Part shown: positions 35,235 to 44,108 of the stretch, one piece after another | Layout: every line of letters starts with the position of its first letter | Position numbering within the stretch: position 1 is the stretch's first letter | Origin: Tenacibaculum tangerinum | GTDB lineage: Bacteria; Bacteroidota; Bacteroidia; Flavobacteriales; Flavobacteriaceae | Direction: 5' to 3' | Assembly (NCBI RefSeq): GCF_029853675.1 | Contig: NZ_CP122539.1 | Span: forward strand, 2,747,001 to 2,811,000 | Length of the DNA stretch: 64,000 nucleotides | Translations under genes and position numbers: made by a program | Notes under the pieces: model-generated | What the model saw: the letters and a program-made list of their open reading frames with translations, nothing else | What the model was told of the DNA's origin: nothing | Database searches by the model: none

Positions 35235-36428
35235 AAAAAATCATTTGATGTACACTACTTTTCTTCGGTAAAAGAGATACCAGAAAAAGCTTGGAAAGAA
35301 CTTAATTGCTCGCACAATTTATATTTTCAACCAGCCTATTTAGAAGCGTTAGAAAAAAATAATCAGCAGCTTCAGTTTTCATATATTTTACTTTACAATG
35401 AACAAGATGAAGCGATTGCTTTTGCCACGATTCAGGTAGTCGGTTTTTATTTAGATAATGTTCAAAACGACCTACAGTCGGCAATAGAATGGGTACGATG
35501 TGTCGGTAGAAAGTTACGGTTGAACTCATCAAGAAAACCAGTTAAAATACTTACTTGCGGTAATACTTTTGTGAGTGGAGAGCACGGTATTTTTATCAAA
35601 AAAGATCAAGATAAAAAACAAGTTGTAAAACAGTTAGCAAAGGCTATAGTGGTTTTTGAAAAAGACATTTCTAAAGAAAAAATCGACGCTTTTATGCTGA
35701 AAGATTTTGTAGATGAATCGCTTTTTATTACCGATGCACTGCACAGTGTGGGCTATAATTCATTTAATGTAGATTCAAATATGGTATTAGCCTTAGAGAA
35801 AGAATGGCATACTTTTGATGATTATTTGGCAGCACTGAAAACAAAATATAGGGTAAAAGCAAAAAAAGCATTCAAATTAAGTTCCCATTTGCGGATAGAG
35901 GAAGTAACCACTGCGTCTTTGAAGGAACTGTTACCAGAGATGAATTCGTTATACAAAAGTGTGTCTAATAAGGCGAGTTTTAACTTGGGACATTTTAATA
36001 TAGAAACCTACCTTTCTTTAAAAGAAAGCCTAAAAGAGAACTATGTGATTAAAGCGTATTGGTTAGAAGATAAATTGGCAGGTTTTTTATCGGGTATGAT
36101 TACTGATAAGAACCTTGATGCCCATTTTGTGGGAATTGATTACACTGTTAACAAAACGTATGCAATATACCAACGTATGCTCTATGATTATATACTATTA
36201 GCTATTGAAAATAACATCGAAACTATTAATTTTGGAAGAACCGCTGGTGAAATTAAAAGCTCAGTCGGTGCAGTACCTCAAAATTTAACAATTTATTTAA
36301 GGCATAAAAAAAGTATTCCAAATCGTATTTTGAGTTTATTTTTGAAGAAAATTCAACCAACAGAATTCAGGTTAATTAAGCCTTTTAAAGAAAAAAAGTA
36401 TAAAAACGTATCGTCTTTTAGCCAATGA
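35235..36428 (+). CDS. GNAT/BioF2-like acetyltransferase; start codon not identifiable
   Basis: The frame encodes about 397 residues from just after a stop at 35232. It has an N-terminal half (VHYFSSVKEIPEKAW..., FQPAYLEALEKNN) and a C-terminal acetyltransferase-like domain with FDDYLAALKTKYRVKAKKAF, YWLEDKLAGFLSG and NFGRTAGEIKSSVGAVP, as in the BioF2/FemAB-like GNAT family. The conserved N-terminal part extends to about 35241, but no ATG, GTG or TTG lies between the stop and that point; the first in-frame start-like codon (TTG 35520) would delete 95 residues. A stretch of eight A (35233-35240) sits exactly there, so an indel is suspected. It overlaps the thioesterase start by 4 bases (ATGA). 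Confidence 0.72.
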   Translation, partial: KKSFDVHYFSSVKEIPEKAWKELNCSHNLYFQPAYLEALEKNNQQLQFSYILLYNEQDEAIAFATIQVVGFYLDNVQNDLQSAIEWVRCVGRKLRLNSSRKPVKILTCGNTFVSGEHGIFIKKDQDKKQVVKQLAKAIVVFEKDISKEKIDAFMLKDFVDESLFITDALHSVGYNSFNVDSNMVLALEKEWHTFDDYLAALKTKYRVKAKKAFKLSSHLRIEEVTTASLKELLPEMNSLYKSVSNKASFNLGHFNIETYLSLKESLKENYVIKAYWLEDKLAGFLSGMITDKNLDAHFVGIDYTVNKTYAIYQRMLYDYILLAIENNIETINFGRTAGEIKSSVGAVPQNLTIYLRHKKSIPNRILSLFLKKIQPTEFRLIKPFKEKKYKNVSSFSQ

Positions 36429-37297
36429 AAAATACACAAGAACTATTACAGATACTTACTCTAGACGACTTAGGGGAAGGTAATTTTAATGGAGTTAGCA
36501 AAGATATAGGAAGTCCAAACGTTTTTGGAGGTCAGGTACTAGCTCAAGCATTAAATGCCGCCTATAGAACAACGCCAAAAGAGCGTATATTACATTCGCT
36601 GCATTCCTATTTTTTAGAGGCAGGAAATTTAGAACTACCCATAACGTACAATGTACAAACAATTCGCGACGGAGGTAGCTTTTCTACTCGTAGAGTTACG
36701 GCACACCAAAATGATAAAACTATTTTTATTCTCTCGTGTTCTTTTCATAAAAAGGAGGAAGGATACGAACACCAAAAACCTATAAAAAAGGATGTAAAAC
36801 AACCTGAAGAATTGTTAAGTTGGACAGATATGTTAGACCAATTCGGGGCTTTCTTACCAAAAAAAATGAAGGCTTTTTTAAGTATTGAACGTCCTGTTGA
36901 TTTTAAACCTGTACAAATTGTAAATCCGTTAGACCGTAAAGATTTACCTCCATTAGTAGATGTGTGGTTTAAATTAAAAGGAGAGGCATTGGAGTTGCCA
37001 TTAAGTATTAAACAGCAACTATTAACTTATATATCAGACTATAATATTTTAACAGCGTGTTTAAATCCGAATGCGAGTGTTGCTAATTTTGGAAACACAC
37101 AAATGGCAAGTTTAGACCATTCGATGTGGTTTTATCGCGATTTTGATTTTGACGATTGGATGTTGTTTTCTGTGGAAAGTCCTAGTACTTATGGTGCTCG
37201 TGGTTTTGCACGTGGAAATATGTATACAAGAAGTGGAAAGTTGATTGCTTCTGTTGCGCAAGAGGGTTTGATGCGCCCGATAAGAGAAGTGTACTAA
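36425..37297 (+). CDS. tesB: Acyl-CoA thioesterase II
   Basis: A 290-residue double-hotdog protein. FGGQVLAQALNAA (about 36), LHSLHSYFLEAGN (about 60) and the C-terminal MASLDHSMWFYRDFDFDDWMLF with Asp/Gln/Thr-type residues typical of TesB are seen, as are ESPSTYGARGFARGNMYT. It hydrolyses acyl-CoAs in the cytoplasm. Its ATG overlaps the stop of the acetyltransferase-like gene (ATGA), suggesting coupled translation and perhaps related lipid metabolism. Confidence 0.92.
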   Translation: MKNTQELLQILTLDDLGEGNFNGVSKDIGSPNVFGGQVLAQALNAAYRTTPKERILHSLHSYFLEAGNLELPITYNVQTIRDGGSFSTRRVTAHQNDKTIFILSCSFHKKEEGYEHQKPIKKDVKQPEELLSWTDMLDQFGAFLPKKMKAFLSIERPVDFKPVQIVNPLDRKDLPPLVDVWFKLKGEALELPLSIKQQLLTYISDYNILTACLNPNASVANFGNTQMASLDHSMWFYRDFDFDDWMLFSVESPSTYGARGFARGNMYTRSGKLIASVAQEGLMRPIREVY

Positions 37298-37320
37298 TTT
37301 TGCAAATAACTATAAAAAAA

Positions 37321-37346
37321 GTCGAGCTGTAAGGCTCGACTTTTTT
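37321..37346 (+). terminator. Rho-independent terminator
   Basis: GTCGAGC (37321-37327) and GCTCGAC (37334-37340) flank a 6-nt loop, with A before and six T after the stem. It can serve both tesB (plus) and the Pit gene (minus). Confidence 0.85.
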
Positions 37347-37353
37347 AGTTTAT

Positions 37354-39615
37354 CTAATTTTCTAAATCAGCAGATTTTGTACTAATGTGAAACTCTTCAT
37401 AGGTTTCTAGTAAACTCATGATTCCAGAAACTAAATCTTGTGTTTCTATTAAAATACTAAAGTATAAAGTAGTATTTTTTGGACTTGTTTCATCTGTTCT
37501 AATACGATCTACTTGTTTTTCAATAGACATAGAAACATCTTTCAACAATTCTTTCTTTTCGTTAATAATATGTTCCAAATTATCAAAACTTCTATTTTCA
37601 AAAGTAGTACTGATATCATCTAATAACTTAGAAAGAGTATTATCGATACTTTTTAAATCTTTAATTTGACCTTTTTTAAGGTGTTTATGATTGTTGTTAA
37701 CGTGCTTATACGTTGCTCTAGAAATATAACTAATAGATTGTGCTACGTCTTGTAAATAGCCTAGGATTAAGATGTAAAATTTACTGGCTTGCACAGACGT
37801 ATCGTCTAGTGATTTGATAAAGTAGAACACGCCATCTTTTAAATTATCAATTTCATCGTTTAGTTTTGTAACGTGTTTATCTGTTTTACGCAACTTAACT
37901 AAATCGTGTTTTGCAAGGTCATCAACCACGCTAGAATACAGTTTGTTAATACGTTTGGCAACACCAGAAATATGGTCAGAACTTTCTTCAATTACCCCGT
38001 TAATGGTAATCAACTCAGCTCTTTCCATGTATACCTGTTTCTTTTCTTCTTTCGATTTTTTTCTGTGTTGTAAGGTATTTCTAGCAATTAGAAGAGCTAC
38101 TACAAGTAATAATACAGGAATCATTACCATATCCCAGCTAATTAAGTAAGCTATTAAAGCAGCTGTTAAGAAAGCTGTAATGGCAGTTAAAAACCATCCG
38201 CCAATTACATTAATTACACCAGCTACTCTATACACCGCACTTTCACGTCCCCAAGCTCTATCAGCTAACGAAGTACCCATGGCTACCATAAAAGTTACAT
38301 AGGTAGTTGATAAAGGTAATTTCATAGAGGTTGCAATAGAAATTAAAATACCAGCGACAATCAAGTTTACAGCTGCTCTTACCAAATCGAAAGCAGGCAT
38401 TTCATAAGTTTTATCTTTTGGTAATTCAATTACGGGTTTTTGAAACTTAGAATCAATAAATTGTAACGTTTTCTGAGGGATAAAAAAGCTAATAGCTGCA
38501 TTAATTCCCATAGCACCTCTTACAACAATTCTTGATAATGCATTTGGTTGAAACTTCTCATGTCCGTCTCCTTGGCGAGATAAATCGATACCTGTTTTAA
38601 TAACGTTTCTAGCCTTGCTTGAAGTCCATAAGGTAATTACCATAATGGCACCAGCTAACAATAACAACCATACGTTAGAAGGCACTTTTTTAGCTAAGAT
38701 GCCCATAGAAAAGGCATCAGGTGCAACACCAGAGATTTCCCAAGCTTGGTATGAGTTCCAAGCAGCAATAGGTACCCCAATAAAGTTTACCAAATCGTTA
38801 CCAGAAAACGCCATTGCTAGTGAGAAGGTACCAATACCAATAATTAGTTTTAAGATATTAACCTTAAAAAATTGTATTAAAAGATAAGATACCATACTCC
38901 AAAGAACAAAACTACCAGCAACAATAAGTACAGTATTTCCTTCAATTAAGTGTTTTACATCGCTATAAAAAGGAGTTCCTTTCATTCCTTTGATGATGAT
39001 AAAGTACGTAATTGCTGTAATGGCAAAACCACCAAATAGCGAGTTTATATAGGTAGGTCTTTTCTCAAAATTAAACGAGTAAATTAAACGGGAAAAGAAC
39101 TGTACGATTGCTCCTACCGAAAAGGCGACAATTACGGAGAGTAGAATACCGTTAATTATTTCAATGGCTTTTTTGTGATTGATATAGCTCCAAATATCAG
39201 AAATTGAATGGGCATCATTGGCTGCAATTTTTATCAATGAAACACATACTGCTGCTCCTAATAATTCAAATACAATAGAAACTGTGGTTGAGGTAGGCAT
39301 TCCTAACGAGTTAAAGATATCGAGTAATAAAATATCAGTAATCATTACTGCCATAAAAATAAACATGATGTCTTGGAACATAAACATGCTAGGGTTAAAA
39401 ATTCCCTTACGTGCTACTTCCATCATACCACTTGAAGTAACAGCTCCAAAAAACACACCGACACTAGCAATTATCATAATATTTCTTACTTTAATTGCTT
39501 TAGAACCGATTGCTGAATTTAAAAAGTTAACAGCATCGTTACTAACTCCTACAACCAAATCGACTATAGCTAAAACAGCTAAAGCGACTAGCATTAAAAT
39601 ATATGGATCTCCCAT
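37354..39615 (-). CDS. Inorganic phosphate transporter (Pit family) with C-terminal PhoU-like domain
   Basis: A 753-residue inner-membrane protein. The N-terminus VVGVSNDAVNFLNSAIGSKAI carries the Pit GANDVANA-type motif, and its internal repeat lies at SGNDLVNFIGVP (about 268). About ten to twelve helices span 1-510. From about 540 to the end is a cytoplasmic, all-helical region (YSSVVDDLAKHD..., ISYISRATYKHVNNNHKHL) resembling PhoU/DUF47 partners that are usually separate genes. It imports phosphate by ion symport. It is cotranscribed with the porin just upstream. Confidence 0.9.
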   Translation of the reverse strand: MGDPYILMLVALAVLAIVDLVVGVSNDAVNFLNSAIGSKAIKVRNIMIIASVGVFFGAVTSSGMMEVARKGIFNPSMFMFQDIMFIFMAVMITDILLLDIFNSLGMPTSTTVSIVFELLGAAVCVSLIKIAANDAHSISDIWSYINHKKAIEIINGILLSVIVAFSVGAIVQFFSRLIYSFNFEKRPTYINSLFGGFAITAITYFIIIKGMKGTPFYSDVKHLIEGNTVLIVAGSFVLWSMVSYLLIQFFKVNILKLIIGIGTFSLAMAFSGNDLVNFIGVPIAAWNSYQAWEISGVAPDAFSMGILAKKVPSNVWLLLLAGAIMVITLWTSSKARNVIKTGIDLSRQGDGHEKFQPNALSRIVVRGAMGINAAISFFIPQKTLQFIDSKFQKPVIELPKDKTYEMPAFDLVRAAVNLIVAGILISIATSMKLPLSTTYVTFMVAMGTSLADRAWGRESAVYRVAGVINVIGGWFLTAITAFLTAALIAYLISWDMVMIPVLLLVVALLIARNTLQHRKKSKEEKKQVYMERAELITINGVIEESSDHISGVAKRINKLYSSVVDDLAKHDLVKLRKTDKHVTKLNDEIDNLKDGVFYFIKSLDDTSVQASKFYILILGYLQDVAQSISYISRATYKHVNNNHKHLKKGQIKDLKSIDNTLSKLLDDISTTFENRSFDNLEHIINEKKELLKDVSMSIEKQVDRIRTDETSPKNTTLYFSILIETQDLVSGIMSLLETYEEFHISTKSADLEN

Positions 39616-39687
39616 TTTTTAGTTTTTAATTAAGTTTTGCAAATTTAGTCACACATAAACGCTCTTATGTTATGTTTATGTTATTAT

Positions 39688-40890
39688 TTAAAAGTGAATA
39701 TCTACTTGTAATCGATACATTAATTCGTTGGTAGCTGTCGCTACATCTAAGTAACTAATATCGGTTTGCACTTTCAATTTGTGTCCAACAATGTACTTTG
39801 ATAAACCTATTGTGTATTGATTTTCATTTCCTTTTCCTGTAATAGTTTCATCTAAAGAAATATTGGTAAATCGACCTGATACTTCCCAGTTTTTAGCGAA
39901 TAAGTACCCTGATTGCAGGTTCAATGCACTACCTACTTGTACGATGTCTCCTGTTAGCGTACCGTCTGAGTTCTTGGCAATAGGGTCTTCGGCATCTCTG
40001 TACGCATATTCTCCCATAAATGAGAAACCTTTATACTTAAACATCGTATCTATAAAGAAGGTAGTAATATTGGTTTGGTAATACCCTTCATCATTTACCA
40101 TGTAACTCCCTTGATTACTTCTATTTTTAACGGCATTATTGTTAAAATCATAACTCATGGCTAAGGCAAGTTTAGGAGTTTCTTCTCTTTTTAAATCTCC
40201 TCCTACATAATCTCCTTTGCCTTCAAATTTTCCGAAAGGCAAAAGCTCTATTTGGGCTGTGTATTGATGCCCCCCTAAGTTTCCTACCGTTATATTTCTT
40301 CCTTCTCCTTGAGAAAAAGCGAACGCTTCTCTAACGATGAATTGATCAGACAATTTAAAATGATGTCTTAACTGCATTCCCATATCTCGATCAATATTAA
40401 ATCTCTTATTTAATAAAGAACGATCTACTAATTGCATATTACCAGAAGAAATAACACGTTCTCGGTTACCTGGTAATTTTGTTTGTCCGAACCACAATAC
40501 AAAATTCTCGTAAAAATTCCATTTTAAAACCGCATCTAAAATATACCTAGGGGCATTTCCTGTATACTCTGAAGCGCCACTTATATCTCTATTAGATAAG
40601 CCAAGTTCCATCTTATATTGTAATTTTGGAGAGAAGGCAAAACCATGAAATTTTAAACGAGATCTTCTTATTAGCATTGAAGAAGAGGGATTGTACAGTC
40701 CGTTTTTGTTAGAATCCCAATCAGCAGTTGCCAAAAATTGAATTCTAGCACTCATATTCATAGACCATGTGCTATCTTTTCCTGCTAAATTAAATAATCC
40801 TTTGCCAAATTTAGGTGCATTTGTTTGTTGTGCTTGAATGCATAGTACTACAAACATACTTACATACGTAAGTGCTGTTTTAATGTTCAT
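39688..40890 (-). CDS. Phosphate-selective porin O/P family outer-membrane protein
   Basis: A 400-residue exported barrel: signal ending IQAQ, then MSARIQFLATADWD, SSMLIRRSRLKFHGF (typical of the OprO/OprP family), many Arg/Lys in predicted channel strands, and a terminal LQVDIHF. It would let phosphate or polyphosphate cross the outer membrane. It lies 72 bases upstream of the Pit gene, so outer- and inner-membrane steps are paired in one operon. Confidence 0.85.
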   Translation of the reverse strand: MNIKTALTYVSMFVVLCIQAQQTNAPKFGKGLFNLAGKDSTWSMNMSARIQFLATADWDSNKNGLYNPSSSMLIRRSRLKFHGFAFSPKLQYKMELGLSNRDISGASEYTGNAPRYILDAVLKWNFYENFVLWFGQTKLPGNRERVISSGNMQLVDRSLLNKRFNIDRDMGMQLRHHFKLSDQFIVREAFAFSQGEGRNITVGNLGGHQYTAQIELLPFGKFEGKGDYVGGDLKREETPKLALAMSYDFNNNAVKNRSNQGSYMVNDEGYYQTNITTFFIDTMFKYKGFSFMGEYAYRDAEDPIAKNSDGTLTGDIVQVGSALNLQSGYLFAKNWEVSGRFTNISLDETITGKGNENQYTIGLSKYIVGHKLKVQTDISYLDVATATNELMYRLQVDIHF

Positions 40891-40936
40891 TAGTTGTGTA
40901 TTTATTAGTTTTGTCGCGGCAAATAACCAACCTTTA

Positions 40937-40960
40937 TGTTAAGTTAGTGTTAACCTAACA
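40937..40960. promoter_or_regulatory. Candidate Pho-type operator upstream of the porin-Pit operon
   Basis: An imperfect dyad TGTTAAGTTA / TAACCTAACA around GTGT. It also reads on the minus strand as direct repeats TTAACACTAAC and TTAACATAAAG at 11-bp period, the spacing of PhoB half-sites. It lies about 47 bases before the porin ATG. The same motif GTTAA-TTAGTGTTA recurs at 41135-41149. Confidence 0.45.
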
Positions 40961-40967
40961 TTAAAAA

Positions 40968-40989
40968 ACTGCCTTGAAAACAAGGCAGT
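40968..40989 (-). terminator. Hairpin, terminator-like on the minus strand
   Basis: Perfect 9-bp arms ACTGCCTTG and CAAGGCAGT with a 4-nt A loop. On the minus strand it is followed by six T, so it could end transcription from the metallophosphoesterase gene upstream. Confidence 0.7.
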
Positions 40990-41134
40990 AGCTGTAAGTC
41001 AAATAAATAGTCGACAAAACTAATAAATTTATAATGACTGTACGCCTCAAAGCGAGGCAAAGCAAAGTTATTTTCTTTCCTTGAAAAGAATATTAAGTGT
41101 AATTTAAAAAACTGTTATGTAAGTAGTCTCTTTG

Positions 41135-41149
41135 GTTAAATTAGTGTTA
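41135..41149. promoter_or_regulatory. Second copy of the candidate Pho-type motif
   Basis: GTTAAATTAGTGTTA matches 14 of 15 bases of GTTAAGTTAGTGTTA at 40938-40952. It lies 6 bases beyond the metallophosphoesterase stop. Confidence 0.4.
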
Positions 41150-41154
41150 CGCTA

Positions 41155-42039
41155 CTAGATATAATTGCTTACTTCTTGTGGTCCTTCTAGTACTGTTTTG
41201 GTAATTTGCATGGTGCCGTCTTTATGGGTGATGACATGCCATTTTATGAGGGTAATTTCATTATTTTCAATTTCCAAACCAGTGATGCATCTAGGGTGTA
41301 CACAGCTACCATCGTTAAAATATGGGAGTTCATTTTTAGAAGGAAATCTGGGGCGATGTGTATGTCCAGTAATGGTCATTTGGTTATCATTACTCTTCAT
41401 CCATCTTTCAAGACGGCGTTCTACTTTAATTAGCTCTGTAAAGTTTTGTGCAGGACTTGTGGGGTCTTTAATACCCAGAATTTGCAAAGGTCGCCATAAG
41501 ACACGAACCAAAAACCTGCTTACTTTCCAAAAACTATAATTAAACCAATCGGCTTGGTGTCCGTGAAGCAAGAAAATACTTTTACCATCTTCTTGTACGA
41601 GTCGAATGGCTTCTGAAAAAGAAACATTGGGCATTAATTCTTTTTCTTTTCCATCAATAGTATCGTAAAAAGAGTGGAAATTTTTGGCAACTATACTTGG
41701 GTTTCTATAACTCATATCGTGATTTCCCCAAATAAAATACAACTTGTTTTGTTTATGAAATTCTCTAAGTAGCAAATAGATGTTTTTATTCGTATTGAAA
41801 ATATTTACAAACGTATTTTCCCAAAGTTCATCGCCATCACCCAACTCTATGTAGGTGAATCCTTTTTTTAAATACTGAGACAACGCATAGTGATATATTT
41901 TTCGGTTGTGTGAAAAATCGTCGGCAAAGCTGTTGTCGCCTCTATGGCAATCGGAAAATAAAATATATTTAGACTTCTCGTTTAAAGGAAGCTCTTTTGC
42001 ATTTTTAAAAGCATTTGTTATTCGTTGTTTGGAAAACAT
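41155..42039 (-). CDS. Metallophosphoesterase (calcineurin-like)
   Basis: A 294-residue calcineurin-like enzyme. Metal motifs are ILFSDCHRGDNS, IELGDGDELWE, FIWGNHDMS and, later, FLLHGHQADW and MTITGHTHRPRF. It hydrolyses phosphoester bonds; the substrate is unknown. The start at 42039 (MFSKQ) is chosen, because 42087 lies inside the terminator of the preceding gene. Its motif-bearing downstream gap (41135-41149) and neighbours suggest phosphate metabolism. Confidence 0.85.
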   Translation of the reverse strand: MFSKQRITNAFKNAKELPLNEKSKYILFSDCHRGDNSFADDFSHNRKIYHYALSQYLKKGFTYIELGDGDELWENTFVNIFNTNKNIYLLLREFHKQNKLYFIWGNHDMSYRNPSIVAKNFHSFYDTIDGKEKELMPNVSFSEAIRLVQEDGKSIFLLHGHQADWFNYSFWKVSRFLVRVLWRPLQILGIKDPTSPAQNFTELIKVERRLERWMKSNDNQMTITGHTHRPRFPSKNELPYFNDGSCVHPRCITGLEIENNEITLIKWHVITHKDGTMQITKTVLEGPQEVSNYI

Positions 42040-42080
42040 TTTTGTAAAAGTTAATAGTAGGGAATAAAGATGCATAAAAA

Positions 42081-42104
42081 AACCCAAGTTTTAAAACTTG
42101 GGTT
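42081..42104. terminator. Bidirectional terminator
   Basis: Perfect palindrome with arms AACCCAAGTTTT and AAAACTTGGGTT, flanked by A and T runs. It ends the lipoprotein gene (minus) and forces the next gene's start downstream of it. Confidence 0.82.
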
Positions 42105-42129
42105 TTTAACTTTTTTAAAAAATGTTGGA

Positions 42130-44097
42130 TTATCTTACTTTAGGAGTAAAAGCTCCAGGAGCATCTTGAGGTGCATTGGTTGTACCTGCTGCCCCAGTAT
42201 CATTCCAAATATCCCACTCTGAGAATGTATAGGTTGCATTCCCTTGTGTTACTGAAGCTTTGCGGTATGCTCTACCATCTTCAAATTCGTGATTTGTATC
42301 TGAACCATCTTCACCAGGTACACCGAAAACATCAACTACATTACCACTTGGGTCAACTAATTCTATGTTGTCGTCACCATTTGAATCAGCAGGCCCTCCA
42401 GTTTCAGCAGCTAAATCAGGAGCAAAGCCGAAAGCAGTTTCAAAAGCATCTTTTTGTGCAGCAATTACAAATGCCTGACCAGCATTAATTGTACTACCAG
42501 TTAAATCTATTGATGAAGTAGACTCTGGATTACCATTAGTGTATCTTCTAATTACCCATCCTGTTAAATCAACACTTTCTGTACCTGCATTGTATATTTC
42601 TATGAATCTAGCAGCTGGATTGTTATTTGGATCAGCTAATTCAGAGAAGAAAATAGTGTTTGAAGAACCACCTCCACCAGTAGAACCACAAGCATAGTCT
42701 TCGGTAAAGTTTACATCAGCTTCATTTCTTAAGTAAATTTGAGGACCGTTAAAGTCAGACATTACACCTGTAAGTGTTCCTTTTTTATCGCTTACAGCAT
42801 TACTAGCAAACGTAGCTTGACTTCTTACAAAGGTTGTTAATTCATTAGTACAGTCTGAAGTAAATGTATTAGAACCTCCATAAGTTCCGGTAATATCTTT
42901 GAATTGTACTCCTTCAATTTGCACTAGTTTTCCTTCATAGTCTCCAGTTAAAGCTTGCTCGATGGTAATTGTTTCTGGAGTAGGTAAGGTACCTGCTGAT
43001 GCACTAATAATACTTGATGGAGCAATGTTTAATTGTAATAAACCTCTAAATTCACTCAATTTAGCACCTCCAATAGCAATCTCTACTTCATCACCTAATT
43101 TTAAATCGTAAGCATCGCTAAATCGTAATGCAATACCTGCGGTAGCGTCTTGAGCAAAAGCATTTTGATTCGAAATATTATCTGTTGAAAGATCTGAAGT
43201 AATTACTACTTTTACTTTTAAGTTTTGGGTAATGGTAGTTTCACTTCCTGTATACAAGTCTTTTACATCTGCTAAAGAAGCTTCTGTAGGATTGTTATTA
43301 CAACCGTATTCTTCTGTAAAGTTTACATCGTTGGTGTCTCTAATAAATAACTGATAATCGCTTCTGAATTTGTTTACAATAGCCGTGATACTTCCTTTTT
43401 TATCTGGAATAGGATACGATTTAAACGTAGCAAAACCACTGGTTCTCATAATAATAGACTCAAAAGTTTCACAACTAACGAAGTATCTATTTACTGAGAA
43501 TGTATTATCAGGATCTGCATAAGTTAATCCCTTTTCTTCAGACTGTAATCCGTCAATTTTAACTAAGGTGTTAATATGGCTATCTGTTATTTCACCAATA
43601 GTTAGATTGGTAGGAATTATTTCTGCAATTTCAGAAGATCTATCAATATAATTAATATATTCATTAGTATCGATTCTGTCAGTGCTATTTCCATCTAAAA
43701 CACCTATTTGGAAAGAGGTGAAGTATTTGCTTAAAGCAAGACCTTTTAGTTTAATGTATATTTTTCTACCTACATTGTAACGAGCGCCTAAATTGGTATC
43801 GTCTATTCTTACTTCTAAACCAACGGTTGGATTTTCTGGTTTATCTTGAATAATGATTGATTTAAAAAAGTTTCCTTCTCTGTCATCAGAAACTACATAT
43901 CCATACACAGTAACATCTTCTGTAAATACTACAGGTTCACCGTTGTATTGGGCTACAATTTCGTCTAACGATTGTAAGTTAGCGTATTCTTTATCGGGTC
44001 CAATGGTTGGTAATTCAAAATCGTTGTGATCGACACACGAAGCAGAAATTGCAATAAAAAGGATTGCAAAAATCTTGTATAAATTTATTTTTTTCAT
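42130..44097 (-). CDS. DUF5689 lipoprotein with C-terminal lamin-tail domain
   Basis: A 655-residue surface or periplasmic lipoprotein (lipobox SASC, Cys21). Residues about 40-270 and about 275-480 form DUF5689-type OB-like repeats (QSLDEIVAQY...VYGYVVSDDREGNFFKSIIIQD; then TQNLKVKVVITSD...). Residues about 495-650 form a lamin-tail (LTD) domain (FSELADPNNNPAARFIEIYN, VDLTGWVIRRYTN), a domain often attached to secreted nucleases. It lies 11 bases after the TonB receptor gene, as the receptor's likely partner lipoprotein, in the place SusD takes in glycan systems. Confidence 0.83.
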   Translation of the reverse strand: MKKINLYKIFAILFIAISASCVDHNDFELPTIGPDKEYANLQSLDEIVAQYNGEPVVFTEDVTVYGYVVSDDREGNFFKSIIIQDKPENPTVGLEVRIDDTNLGARYNVGRKIYIKLKGLALSKYFTSFQIGVLDGNSTDRIDTNEYINYIDRSSEIAEIIPTNLTIGEITDSHINTLVKIDGLQSEEKGLTYADPDNTFSVNRYFVSCETFESIIMRTSGFATFKSYPIPDKKGSITAIVNKFRSDYQLFIRDTNDVNFTEEYGCNNNPTEASLADVKDLYTGSETTITQNLKVKVVITSDLSTDNISNQNAFAQDATAGIALRFSDAYDLKLGDEVEIAIGGAKLSEFRGLLQLNIAPSSIISASAGTLPTPETITIEQALTGDYEGKLVQIEGVQFKDITGTYGGSNTFTSDCTNELTTFVRSQATFASNAVSDKKGTLTGVMSDFNGPQIYLRNEADVNFTEDYACGSTGGGGSSNTIFFSELADPNNNPAARFIEIYNAGTESVDLTGWVIRRYTNGNPESTSSIDLTGSTINAGQAFVIAAQKDAFETAFGFAPDLAAETGGPADSNGDDNIELVDPSGNVVDVFGVPGEDGSDTNHEFEDGRAYRKASVTQGNATYTFSEWDIWNDTGAAGTTNAPQDAPGAFTPKVR

Positions 44098-44108
44098 TTT
44101 GAGTTTTT

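Noticed and set aside
42040..42087. Longer N-terminus of the metallophosphoesterase
   Set aside because: The upstream start lies inside a terminator stem; MFSKQ at 42039 is adequate.
42171..42488. 105-residue plus-strand frame rich in His, Leu and Gln
   Set aside because: Antisense shadow of the DUF5689/LTD gene, with no start signals and a low-complexity composition.
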